Source: Russula earlei
Taxonomy: Eukaryota > Basidiomycota > Agaricomycetes > Russulales > Russulaceae
DNA: 64,000 nt
Direction of reading: 5' to 3'
Assembly (NCBI GenBank): GCA_025769875.1
Contig: JAGFNK010000271.1
Location: 1-64,000, forward strand
This document shows positions 46,174-59,025 of this stretch, piece after piece; positions within the stretch are counted from its first letter, which is position 1; every line of letters starts with the position of its first letter. The position numbers and the translations under genes are program-made. The notes below the pieces were generated by a model that saw nothing but the letters and a program-made list of their open reading frames with translations, ran no database searches and had not been told where the DNA came from.

Positions 46174-46297
46174 TATGGAGATGATCAGTTTACTACATTG
46201 CACTATGGAGACAATCAGTTTATTACATTGCACTATGGAGACAATTGTTCATTACATTGCTCTATGGAGACTATTGGTTATTATAATTATATTGCAC
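46174..46297 (+). repeat. About 30-bp tandem repeat, four units
   Basis: Units start TATGGAGA at 46174, 46204, 46234 and 46263 and end TACATTGCAC or TATATTGCAC. Units 1 to 3 are 29-30 bp; unit 4 is longer. Confidence 0.8.
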
Positions 46298-49066
46298 TAT
46301 CGAGCCTTACTGATTGGCCATGCTACGCTGCATATTGTCCCCTCCTCCCCAACCCACTCTCCTCTTTCCCATCCCCCCTCTCTCCTTCTCCCCTGATGAC
46401 ACTGTTTTTCTTTCTCGCCTCTCCTCTCCTGATGGGAGGTGGCCACGCGCGCGAGTCGGTCGAAGTGGGGGTAAAAGGGTTTCTTGCTTGCTTTCTTTCT
46501 TTCTTTCTATTTCCTTCCTTTCTTGCCTTCGTCCTAGAGACAAAGGCTGGTTTTTATGTACATTAGGACTGGAGCTAGACTAAATGGTATCCTAGAATGA
46601 GGGTAGCTAAAGAGAGGGAAATGTATTCTGAGATAAATGGGTATGGACGCGTGTGATCGTGGCGTTGAGGCGACAGGTGTAACGAAGCTAGGCTTTGGAA
46701 GGGTATAGTAAAGGGGGCTGTAGCAACGAGTGGGCACTAGTCGGCGTGGCCGAAATGCCTGTGAAGGGGTGGTCGGCCAGGTCTCAAGCATTGAGGACTT
46801 CTGCCTGATGAGGCAGTGGCGGGCATGCGGGCGAGCGAGCAAGCGTGCGTGTGGGGGTGAGCGTGGGGGTATGCATATGGGTGTGCGTAGGTGGTAGTGA
46901 CGTCGGAGGCGGAGGAGCGAGTGTGTGCATCGGAGGCGAGAGGCAGAGGGCATGGTGTGCTTGCATGTGTGACATGGTGGTGGGAGAGTGGGAGTTGTGG
47001 GGCGCGCGTGTCGGGTGTTCGGCTGTTGACTTGTTGACTTGTCTCTCGCGGTGGGTGTGGGTGATGCTTGGTCAGCGTTGGCCAGTCCACTGTGATCCAC
47101 GTCCAAGCCCGCAACTCACCTTACAGTGCAAAGGAGAGGAGAGGGGAGAGAGCACATGGGGAACATGCAAGTGAGAGTGGTCACACGTGAAAAATGCTGC
47201 TTGCTGTCTATGTGAGTATGCAATGGGATGTTGACATATGTGATGGCAAGGCACAAGGTAAAAAAGGCCAACATGTGCAACTCGTCAACTTCAAACCTTT
47301 TTGACGATGGCCTCTTCGTTTTTACTAATCGTGTTCATTTTCTTTTGCCGTCATTCTTCCCCTCTTTCCCCTCTCCTGCCCACTCTTCCTTCCCCATGGT
47401 CCCAGTTCAAGACTCTCAAGCTGCCAGTTTCATCAAGTTTTCACCGGCTATTACCCAAGTCATTCGAGTTTTCGAGTTTTCCCATGCCATGTTGTCTCTG
47501 TGGGTGCGTTTTTTGTTTCGTTTTCACGCACTCTCTCATCATCTCCCCTCTCCTTCCTACTAAACAGCCTCTTGTTGGCCTTCAAGCTGCCTTCTCACTC
47601 CCTTCTTCTGTGTTACTGCAGTGGTGACGATGGGGACGACAACGACATATGAGAGGACTTGTATTTAAGTGAAAGAAAAAAAATGCACACAAACAACTTA
47701 ACTAAAATTGTGCGCAGGGGAAAACATGCGTTGCTTGAAGGTAAAGTACGCTTGAACCGAAAGCGAGCTCCCACACACAGGAAATGGTATTTCAGGGAAT
47801 GGGCACATCACAGAAAACGAAAGTGCGACCCTTTCCCTAGGTCTCACCAATGTGCATTTCGGGTTTCCTTTTACTTGCGCAATCTCACTGTCACAGTGAC
47901 AACTACAACCATGCTCAGCATCTTCAATGAGTGTCTTACGCATTCTGTGTGTTACCCTTTCCTTCGCTTTTTGTTTTTTTGTCACTCCCCTCTGCTTTCC
48001 TTTGCACAGGCTTCGCGCGGCTTCAAAATGTTGAACACACATTCACATCTCGACTCACTTGTACCCTGGTGCCGTCTTCTGCATTGTCCTTGATGCCTCC
48101 TCTTACCGCGACAAAGCCACCGACACCACTGTCCAAGTCCAAGAAACGAGAGAAGGTGGCCCTCGCTCCCGGGCACAGGCCGATGAACAGTGAACAGGTG
48201 CATTATTCCTTTTTGTTTTTGTGCACTCTCTCATACTCTCCAGCCTTTCGTCAAGTGCTCGGGGGAGAAATGGACATATGGAGCAACAATGAGACACCGC
48301 TTAGAACGCATACGCAAATGACGACAATGGCTACGGGCGCAGTCCCAAGAAGTGCCACGCACGAGAGCTGGAACAGCGCCGCGGAGGCGAGTATCCGACT
48401 GTAGTTCAAAAAATTAGTTAGCATTGATATGTGAAATATATATATTGTTTCCTGACATTTGTGTGAATTTAAGTGCCTGGGTTGTTTATCATAACAATGT
48501 TGCAATCAGTAGAACATAAGCATGTGGTTGGCTACATAGGTATGGTTGATGATGGGAAGAAATGTACATTTATGTTGTTGATATAACATTGTATGATTTA
48601 TGTAGCATTGGTGGAAGAAATGTAGTCAATGGTGCTCTATATAACCCTGGTGGCGGCTATATAGAGTTTGGTGGTTGCTATGAGGCATGAAACCTTGATG
48701 GTTGTAAAGTTGCTACAGATGCTATGGTAGCTATATAGCGCTACATAGCATTTTCGTTTTTTCCTGATGTAGAGCTCACCACTCAATGTGACAAAGCTGA
48801 CAGTGTACCTCCGACTGCAGCAACAGCAACTACGCTTGGCACCACCACAATTCATGACGATAGAGTCAGGCATGCACATGTGCATGCCTGACCTCTCTCT
48901 CTCCACTACTGGCTTGTCAAGGCTCATACCGCCTAGCCTCGCCTCCTTGTGACACACCCCAGTGTACGAAGACCTCTAGCGCTCAACCATTCCCCTTTTC
49001 GTCGCAAGCACTCAGTGGTTCAAGCCTACTCAGCTTGTCACTTGCAAGGTCACCTTTTTGCATGAC
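46298..49066. other. Gene-poor stretch left of Copia-2
   Basis: No gene is supported. A CTTT microsatellite lies at about 46485-46510. GTGTGTG-like and GAGCGAGCAAGCGTGCG low-complexity runs lie at 46820-46900. A perfect 28-bp palindrome lies at 48865-48892. Bases 48540-48760 repeat TATATAG/CTACATAGC blocks that also occur loosely at 46020-46140. Confidence 0.4.
48865..48892. repeat. Perfect 28-bp palindrome
   Basis: GTCAGGCATGCACA followed directly by TGTGCATGCCTGAC, with no spacer. It may be a protein-binding site or a cruciform-forming remnant of a repeat end. Confidence 0.8.
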
Positions 49067-49071
49067 GGAGG

Positions 49072-49506
49072 TGTTGAATTGTGCAGTGATAAGAAAGATT
49101 AGATTGTAGTAGATCTAATAAAAATGATATTCAGTTTCTGTGAGATGAAACTATTGTGTCATATTTACCTAATAAAAATGATACTACAACACGTAATCAG
49201 CTACTGATAAGATTGTGAGATGGTAAGTACTTACTTCAGTTTCTGTGAGACAAAACTGAAGTATCTACTGGATGTACGACGCTCTTAAGTATCTGAGAGT
49301 GTCCCTAATCATTTTGTCTATAGTAACTATCAAATTGTTTTCACAATCACTATGTGCTAGCTACCAATTGTCTTAGATCATACTATCAATTTTGTTATCA
49401 TACACGTTTCAGCAATAAGCTGAAACACTTATGTGGTCCAGGCCTGTGGGCCACCCAGACAGTTTGGGCCGATGCCTCAACGCCTTGGCTACTCTTTATC
49501 TCAACA
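49072..49506 (-). repeat. Copia-2 3' LTR
   Basis: Minus-strand reading TGTTGAGATAAAG to TTCAACA; 435 bp. Confidence 0.9.
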
Positions 49507-49516
49507 TCCCCCCATG
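49507..49516 (-). promoter_or_regulatory. Copia-2 polypurine tract
   Basis: Minus-strand CATGGGGGGA directly before the 3' LTR. Confidence 0.7.
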
Positions 49517-49539
49517 ATCTAGACAGTCAGTAGATTAGA

Positions 49540-52093
49540 TCAGATGAGACCTAATCCAGTGATGAAAGTCTGAAGCAACACATGAGTGTGCGGCTTGGTT
49601 AAACCATCAGCAAGCATCTCTGCTGTGGGTGTTCTGACTAGATCAATCAGTCCGTCCTCGATGTACTGTCTGATTGTGTGATGCTTTATGGGGATATGTT
49701 TTGATCTTCTTCCGGTGACGGGATTAAGCGCAAGATCTACGGCACCTTTGTTATCACCATGGAGCGGAATTGGATCAGTGATATCGTAGCCAATTTTGGA
49801 GAAGAAGCTCTGATACTATGCGGCTTGATTAGCTGTGTCGGCTAGGGCCATATACTTGGCTTGAGTGGTGCTCTGGGCGATGGTCTTCTGTTTATGTGAG
49901 GACCAGGAAATTGCAGCTCTGGATAGCAAGAATACATAGCCCGAAGTGGAGTGAAAGTCATCTGCATCATCTCCAAGACTAGAATTGGAGTATCCGTGTA
50001 GTCCAATGCCTTGCATGCCATTGTAATGTAGCTTTAGTTGGGCTGTGCTGACGGATTGCTGGAATACTGTGCAAGATGCAAGACTGCAAAGGAGATGTCT
50101 GGGCGCATTCTGATTTGCACATACAGGAGGCTGCCAATTATTTTCTGGTAGTGCTTTATTTCTGAAGGCGTTGCCTGTCCAGTATGCTTAACCAGATGTA
50201 TTTCCACGCCAGACGGAAGTGGGGTGTGGACCAGATTGGAATCCGCCATCCCGAAGTGATTAACGATCTCTGAGATGTACCTAGATTGGTCAATGTCCAA
50301 CACTTTAGCTGAGCGATCGCGTGTTATGTGGATCCCAAGATAGGACTCGATCTTGCCTAGATCAGTCATCTCATAGCATGTAGACAGTGATTGTTTGATG
50401 CCAGTAATCTGCACACGTGAGTCGCTTAAGATTGTGATATCATCGACATAGAGGATGATAATGATAGTGGATCCCCCCACGTCTTGGCGATGATAGATGC
50501 CGGCATCAGAATGTGTGCGCATGAAGCCAAGCTCAATGAGAACCCCATGAAACTGCAGGTTCCATGCGCGCAAAGCTTGTTTGAGACTGTAGATCACCTT
50601 CTTCAGGTGGCAAACTTGGTGTGATGTCTCCGGAACAGTGAATCCTTGTGGTTGCTCCATGTAAATCTCTTCGTCCAGTAGCCCGTTCAGGAACGCCGAC
50701 TTGACGTCCATCTGGTGGATCTCCCAATCCTCTAGCACGGCCAACGCTAACAAGGGTCGCAAAGACTCAAATCTCGCTACTGGAGAGAAGGTGTCACTGT
50801 AATCAAGTCCTTCAATTTGTGTAAACCCCTTGGCTACAACGCGCGCACGAAATTGGCCATCCAATTTGCATGCAAATACCCATCTTGATTTCATGGCCTT
50901 ACGGCCCAGCAGTAGATCGACTAGATCCCAGGTACCATTTCTGGCAAGTGCATCTATCTCATACTGACAAGCAGCTTTCCAATTATTGGCTGAGTCCGAT
51001 TCCATCGCTTCCCAATAAGATACAGGGTTTAGCACCTCGGCAGTTGCTAACAGGGCCGTATGTGATACACGCCCTCTCTGAGCTGGACGTTCTGCATTGT
51101 CCTCACCAAAATATCTTGGGTTTGGATGTGGGTTAGCTCTAAGTCTACGAGGCGAGGGTGGACATGTCATGAAGGCGGGTCATGGAAGTGCTGGAGGGGT
51201 CAGGATAGGAATGTGGGACAGGGGAGTATGGTACACTGAAACATTCTGAGGTGTCGCCACAAGATTTGCAGGGGTCTCCAGAGGCGCATGGCCATCTGGT
51301 TGGTGTGGGACAGGTTCCGGGAGGGAAAATGTAATAGGTCTGGCAGGGACCAGGGGTGGTATGGGCAAGGCGGACGGTCCACCGCTTGCCTTTGCTGGGA
51401 AGAACACTTTGTCGAATGTTACATCACGCAAAAGTACTATTTTCCAGGTGGCTGGATTCCATAGGCGGTAGCCTTTAGATCCTGATTCATAGCCGACGAA
51501 TGTCATTTCGATCGCCTTGGGATTGAGCTTCTTCCGCTTAGCATCAGTGACATGTACATATGCCCTGCACCCAAAAACTTGGAAGTAAGAGATGTCCGGG
51601 ATGTGTTTGGAGTTTTACAATTCATGAGGGGTGCACCAACCGAGAACGTGAGTGGGCGTGCGATTGTGAATGTGAACTGCAGCATCAGTAGCCAGTTCCC
51701 AAAACCCGAGAGTAAGACCAGCACTGTGTATCATGGCACGCATCTTGTCTTCCAGGGTCTGGTTCCATCGCTCCGCTAATCCGTTCTGTTGTGGGGAACC
51801 TGGCATTGTTAATTTGTGCTTGATCCCCTTCTGCATTAGTACCAATCTAAGGGCGCCCGACATGTATTCTCCACCGCGATCTGAGTGCAAAGCTTTAACT
51901 GTCTCGCTTGTTTGATTTTCAGCCCAAGCCATATATTTCTTGAAGGCATCTGCACACTGATCTTTTGTTTTGAGAAAGTACACTACTCCAAAGTGGGAGT
52001 AGTCGTTGATAAATATTGTGAAATAACTTGTGCCCTGGATAGACCAGACCTGCATCGGACCAGCTAGATTGCTGTGTACAATTTGCAATCTCC
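49540..52093 (-). pseudogene. Copia-2 integrase, reverse transcriptase and RNase H, decayed
   Basis: Reading leftwards from the LINE insertion: the integrase core has FTIFINDYSHFG, HSDRGGEY and PQQNGLAERWNQTLEDK. A stop (TAA) at about 51616-51618 interrupts TPHEL/NSKHIPDISYF. Next are the integrase C-terminus with VFGCRAYVHV, a Pro-rich linker with a stop near 51180, and the reverse transcriptase. The latter has SRWVFACKLDGQ, DVKSAFLNGLLDEEIYM and the catalytic YVDD at 50439-50450. The frame shifts at about 50034-50050 with loss of some 20 residues. RNase H follows (DDFHSTSGYVFLLS), with a TAG near 49816. The end is near 49540. The protein can no longer be made as one piece. Confidence 0.85.
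52083..52093. repeat. 11-bp target duplication of the LINE, left
   Basis: TTGCAATCTCC; the right copy is at 59026-59036. Confidence 0.85.
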
Positions 52094-52106
52094 CAAAAGG
52101 AAGTCG

Positions 52107-54480
52107 ATGGATCTCAGTCTGTTACCACCATCACCTTCTAACCCTAACCCCATGCCCAAAACCCCCCAACCCCCCCCGGAAAAGCCACCCGACCCAGGGA
52201 AAGCTTATCCGCTAGAAGGGGACAACCCAAAAAACCCAGTGATCACCCCGTCTGAGAAGGGAGACACAACCAACTCACCAAACCCGAGACCTAGTGCTCC
52301 AGTTGAAAGTGAAACCAACGTCCTTTCCCCCCACCATAGGAAGGACGATAACACCAACCAAGCAACAGACGTAGGAGCAATACCCCAGTGGTATACTCTC
52401 ATACACCCCTGAGTATCTTAATATCATCCAAAAGGGCTTCCTTCACATGACTGCCACAGGTGCTCTGGATGCCTCAGAATGGGCCGACCTATGCTCCCAC
52501 CTAGTGAACACCATTGGTCAAGGCTTTCTCCAAACAATCAGCAACTTTGGAGAAATGGCAGTGAAAGATGCCATCACGGGGTCCATTGACCCAACACCCC
52601 TAGCACCGAACCTTCCCACATTCTCCACAAACTGACAAACATCACCAACCTTTTAGCAACCCACCTCACCGGAAACCTCACAGACTATCATGATGAGCAC
52701 GCCACCATCCTGGAGGAATACCGGAAAAAGGCTGCCAAGAAGGCTACAGTGGAAGTGGAAGAGATGTGGAGACTATGGAAGGAATGACAGTTGGAACAAA
52801 GGGCAGCAGCGCAAGAATCAGACATCGCTGCTGCCGCGAGAAACAGAAATCTCACTTATTTTCTGCAGTCAGCTGAAGGGATGGGACTCACTCTCCCTGC
52901 GCAAACCACCACAGGCAAACCACTGATGACACCTAAGGCAGGTAGCAAGTGGACCATATCTGGGTCTGTCCCACCCTCTGCCCTAACCCAACCACCACAG
53001 CCAGCACACCCACATGGCACAAATAATACTGCGCTCCCCCCTCCACACACCAAGGGGACGAGACATGGCCTTGATCCCCCACCACTCCTCGCCCCAACAC
53101 CAGGCAGGCTGGAACCATCCACAACACCCAACCCTAAAGGTAAAACTTACCCCAGACCACTAACTGAACCACAGGACAGCAGGCTCCAAGACGCTGACAC
53201 GATCACTCAAGCTGTCACGAGAGCCATGGCTCCCTTTGCAGCATGCCTAGAAGCGCTGGAAAGGCTATCAATGCCCCCACCACAGAACACTGATCACAGG
53301 TGAGTCACAATGTGAACCACTCACCAACACAAACACCAGACAGAGGGTGCCGCCCATGCACCCACCGATAGCCAACACCACCCGCGACCCCTGCCCCCCA
53401 GCTGTGGCCACCTGCACAGACAAGCTGGAAACAGCCTTCACCTGAGTCTTTTACCAGAGGAAGACCAAAAGCATGAACAAGGGTACAACCCCCGCTGATT
53501 CAGCACTAGATATGTCTATCATCACCCCAGCAGCATATGCTACGGTGGCAGTGGCTGCAGCGAACAACCCAGGTCAGCCCACTGGACAAAACCCCAAACG
53601 CCACAGTGCGCCTGACCATCACAGAAGTAACGGTCTTGCGCTCCGGAGGCTTTGGTGACTGAAATAGTGGAGCAGAACATACGTGCAAGGGCTGCAGATG
53701 CCATAGTCAGGGAGGTCCGCCTCCAGTATGAGCAAGGCAGTGGCCAAACCCTTTCCCTTAAAAGCAGGTAGGTGGAGTGTGCACCCACGAAGCAAAGGTA
53801 ACTTCATCTTCTCCTTCAAGGGATCCATTGCCTTCGACCACATCATGTCATACGAGGCATTCCTCCTCCAACCCTTCCAAGGAATGGGCCAGCTATGCCC
53901 AGCCATGGGCTGGACTCACTTCCTTGCACACAGTGTTCCAGTCAAAGACAACGATGGCATCCTCTTCCGATCAGACGAGCTACATGACAAGGTAAAATTG
54001 CTCCCAGGGCTGATGAAAGCCCACTTCTCCATGCAGCCGAGATGGCTTAAGCCTATCAAACGCATAAACGGGCCATACTCCACTCTCACATTTGCTATTT
54101 CTGACCCAGGCAGATTGGTAACAAATACGCTCCTTAAAGGCCACACCGCTCTCTTCGGCAAGGAGGTTTCAATCAGTAAGTGGATTGACAAACCTGCCCT
54201 AGTCCAGTGCTCGAAGTGCCATGCCCTGGGACACACAAAAAGATCTGTGGCAGTGCCCATTGGGCAAAGACTCAGTGAGGTGTTACATATGCGGGGCGGG
54301 CCACACATCCGAGGAGCACGACCAAAAGTGCCCCAAAAAACATACAATTGCAGGCATCTGCAACTGTATGCACTTTAAATGCCTCAATTGCCGAATGACT
54401 GGGCACCACTGCAGAGACGAAACTTGCCCAGCCAGGGAAGGCTACAGACCAAGGGCCTCACGAAAGGCGATACGTGCGAA
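52107..54480 (+). pseudogene. LINE ORF1 (gag-like, zinc knuckles), stops present
   Basis: It starts MDLSLLPPSPSNPNPMPKTP at 52107, 14 bp after the insertion point, so the 5' end is probably complete. The first 1.2 kb encode Pro/Ser/Thr-rich sequence. A central nucleic-acid-binding region at about 53730-54180 includes SFKGSIAFDHIMSYEAFLL and FAISDPGRLVTNTLLKGH. Cysteine knuckles follow at about 54200-54440: CSKCHALGHT, CYICGAGHTSEEH and CLNCRMTGHHCRDETC. TGA stops lie at 52412, 52635, 52788, 53303 and 53658. At least one frame change is needed near 54260. Confidence 0.75.
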
Positions 54481-54889
54481 GAACAAGGTAAGGGAAAAGA
54501 AACTAACCCTGAAGCCGGGGAAGAAGAGTACCGTGAATGGGCGGAAAATATACCTAACTATGATAACAAGGATGACATGGATATGGAACTTGACCTCGCA
54601 GAGGCCAACACCTTTAACCCTGACCCAGGCCCGGCCTATCGAATGCAGTCTCAACCCCAATCCCCAGCCAGGGCAGATATGCCAGGGCTCACACCCAAAA
54701 AGAAGTCCATCCAGCTTGGCCCCCCCACTGCCCTGGCCCATCACTGCCGCGCACCAGAGCCAACCATCCCCACTCTACACAACACTACATTCAGCCAAGG
54801 TCATGAAGGCCCAGCCTGTCTCACATCACTCCCCCTCGCTGCCCACAAGGCAGCGCTGCCCAGCCCAACCATTCCCCATGATGGCACAC

Positions 54890-57800
54890 CCAACACTACA
54901 TATAGTGTCAGTGAACATGCGCAAGCGCAACGCAGTTACCCACGCACTTTTGAATAGCACCACAGAAATTAACTTACTATTTATACAGGAACCTTGGTAC
55001 GACAGGATAGGAACAGCATGAAAAGACAATGCCTGAGACGGCGTTGATGTGATGGGAGGGGCAGCCTCCCCAGCGTGGGAGCTCCTCTACCCAGGGCTTG
55101 ATGACGGACAAAAACCCAAGGCAATGTCTTATGTGAGAAAACCTCAACCAGACAAATTGGACCCCAACTTCACAACAGTAACAAGAACGGACGTCTGCAA
55201 ACATCCATGCGTACAGGTAGTGGACGTTGTGCTAGACAATGAAACTTGGTGAGTGATCAACTACTATCACAACATCAGAGACGCCACTGCTCTAGCAACA
55301 CTAACCTCACTAGACATCAACCCGACCACCCCGACTTTGATAATAGGGGATTTTAACACCCATTCCCCAACCTGGTCACCACCAGAAAACCCCAAATCGT
55401 ACTGGGCCAACCACATAGAGGACTGGGCCGCAACCAACCTCCTTACTCTAGCCAACACTGCCCAGAGAGATCATGCGCAGAGGGGCAGCTCATAAAAGGG
55501 ACTCAACAATAGACCTTGCCTGGTTCAACATGGCAGTGGTAAGACGTGCCACCTTCAGCGGATTCAAGATTGACTGGCCCGGCTCCCTCGGCTCAGACCA
55601 TGCCATGCTCCTGGCTCACAGGAAACCCTGCCACTCCCTGACACAGCACCCACAGTGAACAACCCCAACATAAGATATGTAGTGGACCCAGAGCAAAAGG
55701 AACCGTGGATCAAAACCTTCAAAGAGAGATGCGAAACCTGGACCCTCTCGTCACACCCAACCGCTGAGAAGCTAGATGAAGAAGTGGATAGATATATGAC
55801 TGACATCCAACAGACAAACACTGACACTCTCAAGCCTAGACACCCTCACAACCTGCCATGCCGCACCCTGGTGGGATGTGGAGTGCAAATGGGCCATACA
55901 GGCACTCAAAGAGGCCCCAAACCCAGAAGAACAGAAAAGAGCGCACAAACAACTAAAATCCACTGTACAAGCAGCAAAACGACAGTGGGCTAATGACTAC
56001 ATCGACAAAGCCCAACTATGGGAAGTTGCCACCTGGAGACACAGACGCAAAACCACTAAGGTTCCCCCACTCTGAGGACCAGAAGGTTTTGCCAACTCAC
56101 ACAAAGAAATAGCTGACACTCTTTCACAGCGCTTTTTTGCCGGGGAATGACAGGAAGTGGAACCACACTTCCCAGACAACCCAGTCCCACTCCCTCAATG
56201 CGAACTCCCAACGATTCACAAACAACTAATAACTGACCTCCTCCAGAAAGTATCTGGACACTCTGCACCAGGCCCTTCGGGCCACTCCTGGACCATGATA
56301 AAGTGGGCATGGGAAGCAGACCCGGAAAAGCTACTGGGTCTCCTGGTAAATTGCCTTAAAGCTGGACACCATCCAGGTGTCTGGAAGGAGGGCACTAGTC
56401 TGCATTATACCCAAACGAAACAGAGCCGACTACACACTAGCTAAGATCTTCTGCCCAATAGCACTACTAGAATGTCTAGGTAAGTCCTGGAGAAAATCAT
56501 GGCGAAGGATCATCTATCAGGACATGGCCAGACACAAAATAGTCCCCACAACGCAATTTGGAGGGAGAAACGCATCGTCAACAATAGACACGGGACTCAC
56601 ACTCTTACACGACATACAAGTGGCACAACAAATGGGACTCAAATGCAGGCTCCTGTTGTTTGACATCCAAGGGTTCTTTGACAACATAAACCACCGGAGA
56701 CTAACCCAAGTGGTTGAGAACCTTGGCTTCACCCCAGAGATAGTAAAGTGGTGCGACTCCTTTCTGACAAACAGGAAAGTCTGCCTGAGATTCAACGGGC
56801 ACGCCTCAGACCCCTTTGATCTGGAAGCAGGTATGCTGCAAGGCTCCCCCGCCTCACCAGTACTTTCCATACTCTACACCTCCCCCCTACTTCACAAGGC
56901 AAAAGCCTGGAACCAAACCGCCTTAGCCATGTATATCGACGACGGGGCCATCTTCACAGTGCAACCGTGACTGGACGTCCGTAGAGTCAGCACTCTGACT
57001 GGGATACTCCGAATGCGCTAAATGGCTAAACAAAGTGGGACTCAACTGCTGAACCCGAAAAAACAGAAGTGCTCTTCTTCAGAAAACAGAGGGAACACGC
57101 GAACCCACCCAACTACATACACCTCCCTGCTCCCATCACACAACACATACTACCGAGTGAAAGTGACTGACACGATCAGGTACCTCGGTTTCTTCTTCAA
57201 CTCATGCCTCACCTGGAAATGTCATGTTGAGTACATGTGTAACAGAGCAAGAGCGTTGCTGAAAGCCCTTCAACTGCTTGGTAACTCCGTCAGAGGCCTC
57301 AAACAAGCAAAATGGAGACAGGTATACCTCGCCATCTGCCTCCCAACACTAACATACGGCCACCAGCTATGGTACACAGGTAAACAAATCAGTCTAGTCA
57401 AGAAACTGCAAGTCGTCCAGAACGAAGTGGTAAAGATAATAGCAGGGGCCTTCCACACTACCCCAAGAGACCCCCTCCACCAACTACTAACTATCCTGCC
57501 CATGCGCATACAACTTAACAAACTAACCAACAACGCAGCAGTGAGACTCCACTGCACCATGACCGGTAGTCAACTATGAAGGAGACTAGGAGGTGCCTGG
57601 GATACCCAACCAAGCCACGACACAGTACTACCATCACCAAACAGCCACAGAGCAAAAACCACCCTGAGCTTGCTAGCAAACCGAAAGAACGCGAACAGCC
57701 CACACATAGAACACTTCCCCAATCTCCCACCCGGCGCCCCAGATTGGGACGGATGTGTTAGCATGGGAAAGGTAACGGAACCACGCCAAGCAGAAGACCA

Positions 57801-58857
57801 CATCACCATCTACTGCAGTGGTGTCAAAACAAACAAAGGACGAACAGACAACAAGCAACTCGGAGTGGCAATGGCAGTACTATACAAAACCGAGAGGATA
57901 CTAGGATGCAAAGAACAGGTAATTGGAACAACAGTAACAGTCGAGGGCACACACCTCTGCTTGCTAACGACCGGCCTCGAAGCCCTAGCAGAATACCTCG
58001 ACACACGGACGACCATCACACCCACAAATGCCCACATTTTCCTACCAACACATGCAGCCGCAGAACTAGCCATCAGCCACAAACCTCATGATGAACAAGC
58101 GATAGCTCTATGCCATCTAAAACAAATAGGTGAGATCCTTAACGCCCACCCCCAAATGAACATAAGTCTGCTTTGGACATCTAGGAATGACAAACCACCC
58201 AGAGTCTGAGAAGCCAGACGACTAGCCCTAGAAACGGCGTGCATGGCACACACTGAAAACCTAACAGAACCTCTATCCCTAGATGAACAAAAGAGAAGGT
58301 ACAACATGGACACAATAGCGGAATGGGAAAGGAGCTGGCACCAGTTGCCCCGCACCTCACTCGCATACCGCACAGCTCTCACTAAACCGCCGAAAACCAC
58401 ACCCCACAGCAGTCGCAAAAAAAGGACAAAATGCACCAATGCAGGAACTCACAACAATGGAAACAACAGGAACAACAACACAGGGCAACATGATAAGTTC
58501 CCCAGACAATTCACATCCACCTTCTACCAATTCATCACAGGTCATGCGTTTACTGGGGAGTATACTCAGCGATTCCACACAAGGCACACACCCGCACAGG
58601 TCGCGTGCCCATGTGGCGAACCCCTCCAAACAGTTGAGCACATGCTCCTGACATGCCCACAATACCATGATGTGTGCCGCAGACATTTGTCCACGAATGT
58701 TCGCCCACAAAATTTAGCCCAGCTGTTCGACCACCCAGATCGGGCACAGAGCATGCTCTCCTTTCTAATAGAAACCAAGGCATGCCTAAAACCAAGGGAA
58801 AACTGGGACCCAGGAGGGTTGAGGGAGAACCAGGAAGTGCAGAGACACCCCACTTAA
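54890..58857 (+). pseudogene. LINE ORF2: endonuclease and reverse transcriptase, stops present
   Basis: The endonuclease begins HIVSVNMRKRNAV at about 54900. It has FIQEPWYD (catalytic Glu), IIGDFNTHSPTW (Asp/Asn) and SDHAMLL at its end. The reverse transcriptase spans about 56400-57000. It has FDIQGFFDNI, QGSPASPVLS and the catalytic YIDD near 56930. A maturase-like thumb and a possible RNase-H-like segment (57730-58200) follow. The C-terminal CPCGEPLQTVEHMLLTCPQY motif is typical of LINE ORF2 ends. Stops: TGA at 55020, 55252, 55657, 56075, 56970, 57579 and 58209, plus frame breaks near 55490 and 55990. The final frame ends at 58857, 170 bp before the tail. Confidence 0.82.
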
Positions 58858-59025
58858 TCACCACCACAGACCACCACACACTACACTCTGACGCTGTCAT
58901 ACCGCCCCAGCGGACAACTCAAGAACCATAACTCCTAATCACATTACGTCGCTTACTATGCCCGTGACCGCCTCTGTATCATGATGTACGTGCTGCGGAA
59001 TACAAATTCAGAAAAAAAAATAAAA

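Larger units (their letters stand above)
52094..59025 (+). mobile_element. Full-length LINE (non-LTR retrotransposon), decayed
   Basis: It is a 6.93-kb plus-strand element with an 11-bp target duplication, ending in an A-rich tail (GAAAAAAAAATAAAA). It has an ORF1 with zinc knuckles and an ORF2 with endonuclease, reverse transcriptase and a C-terminal cysteine motif. Reading frames are interrupted by about a dozen stops, nearly all TGA, and by a few frame changes. It lies in opposite orientation to its Copia host. The ORF2 type resembles the fungal Tad/I-like group; exact clade needs a tree. Confidence 0.9.

Noticed and set aside
46534..47114. Minus-strand frames of 125-190 codons rich in His/Pro/Ser
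   Set aside because: Repetitive GTGTG/GAGCGAGC sequence gives open frames in several phases; no domain and no splice support.
52205..52402. Minus-strand frame inside LINE ORF1
   Set aside because: The coding strand of the LINE is plus, as shown by endonuclease, RT and tail; the frame is a shadow.
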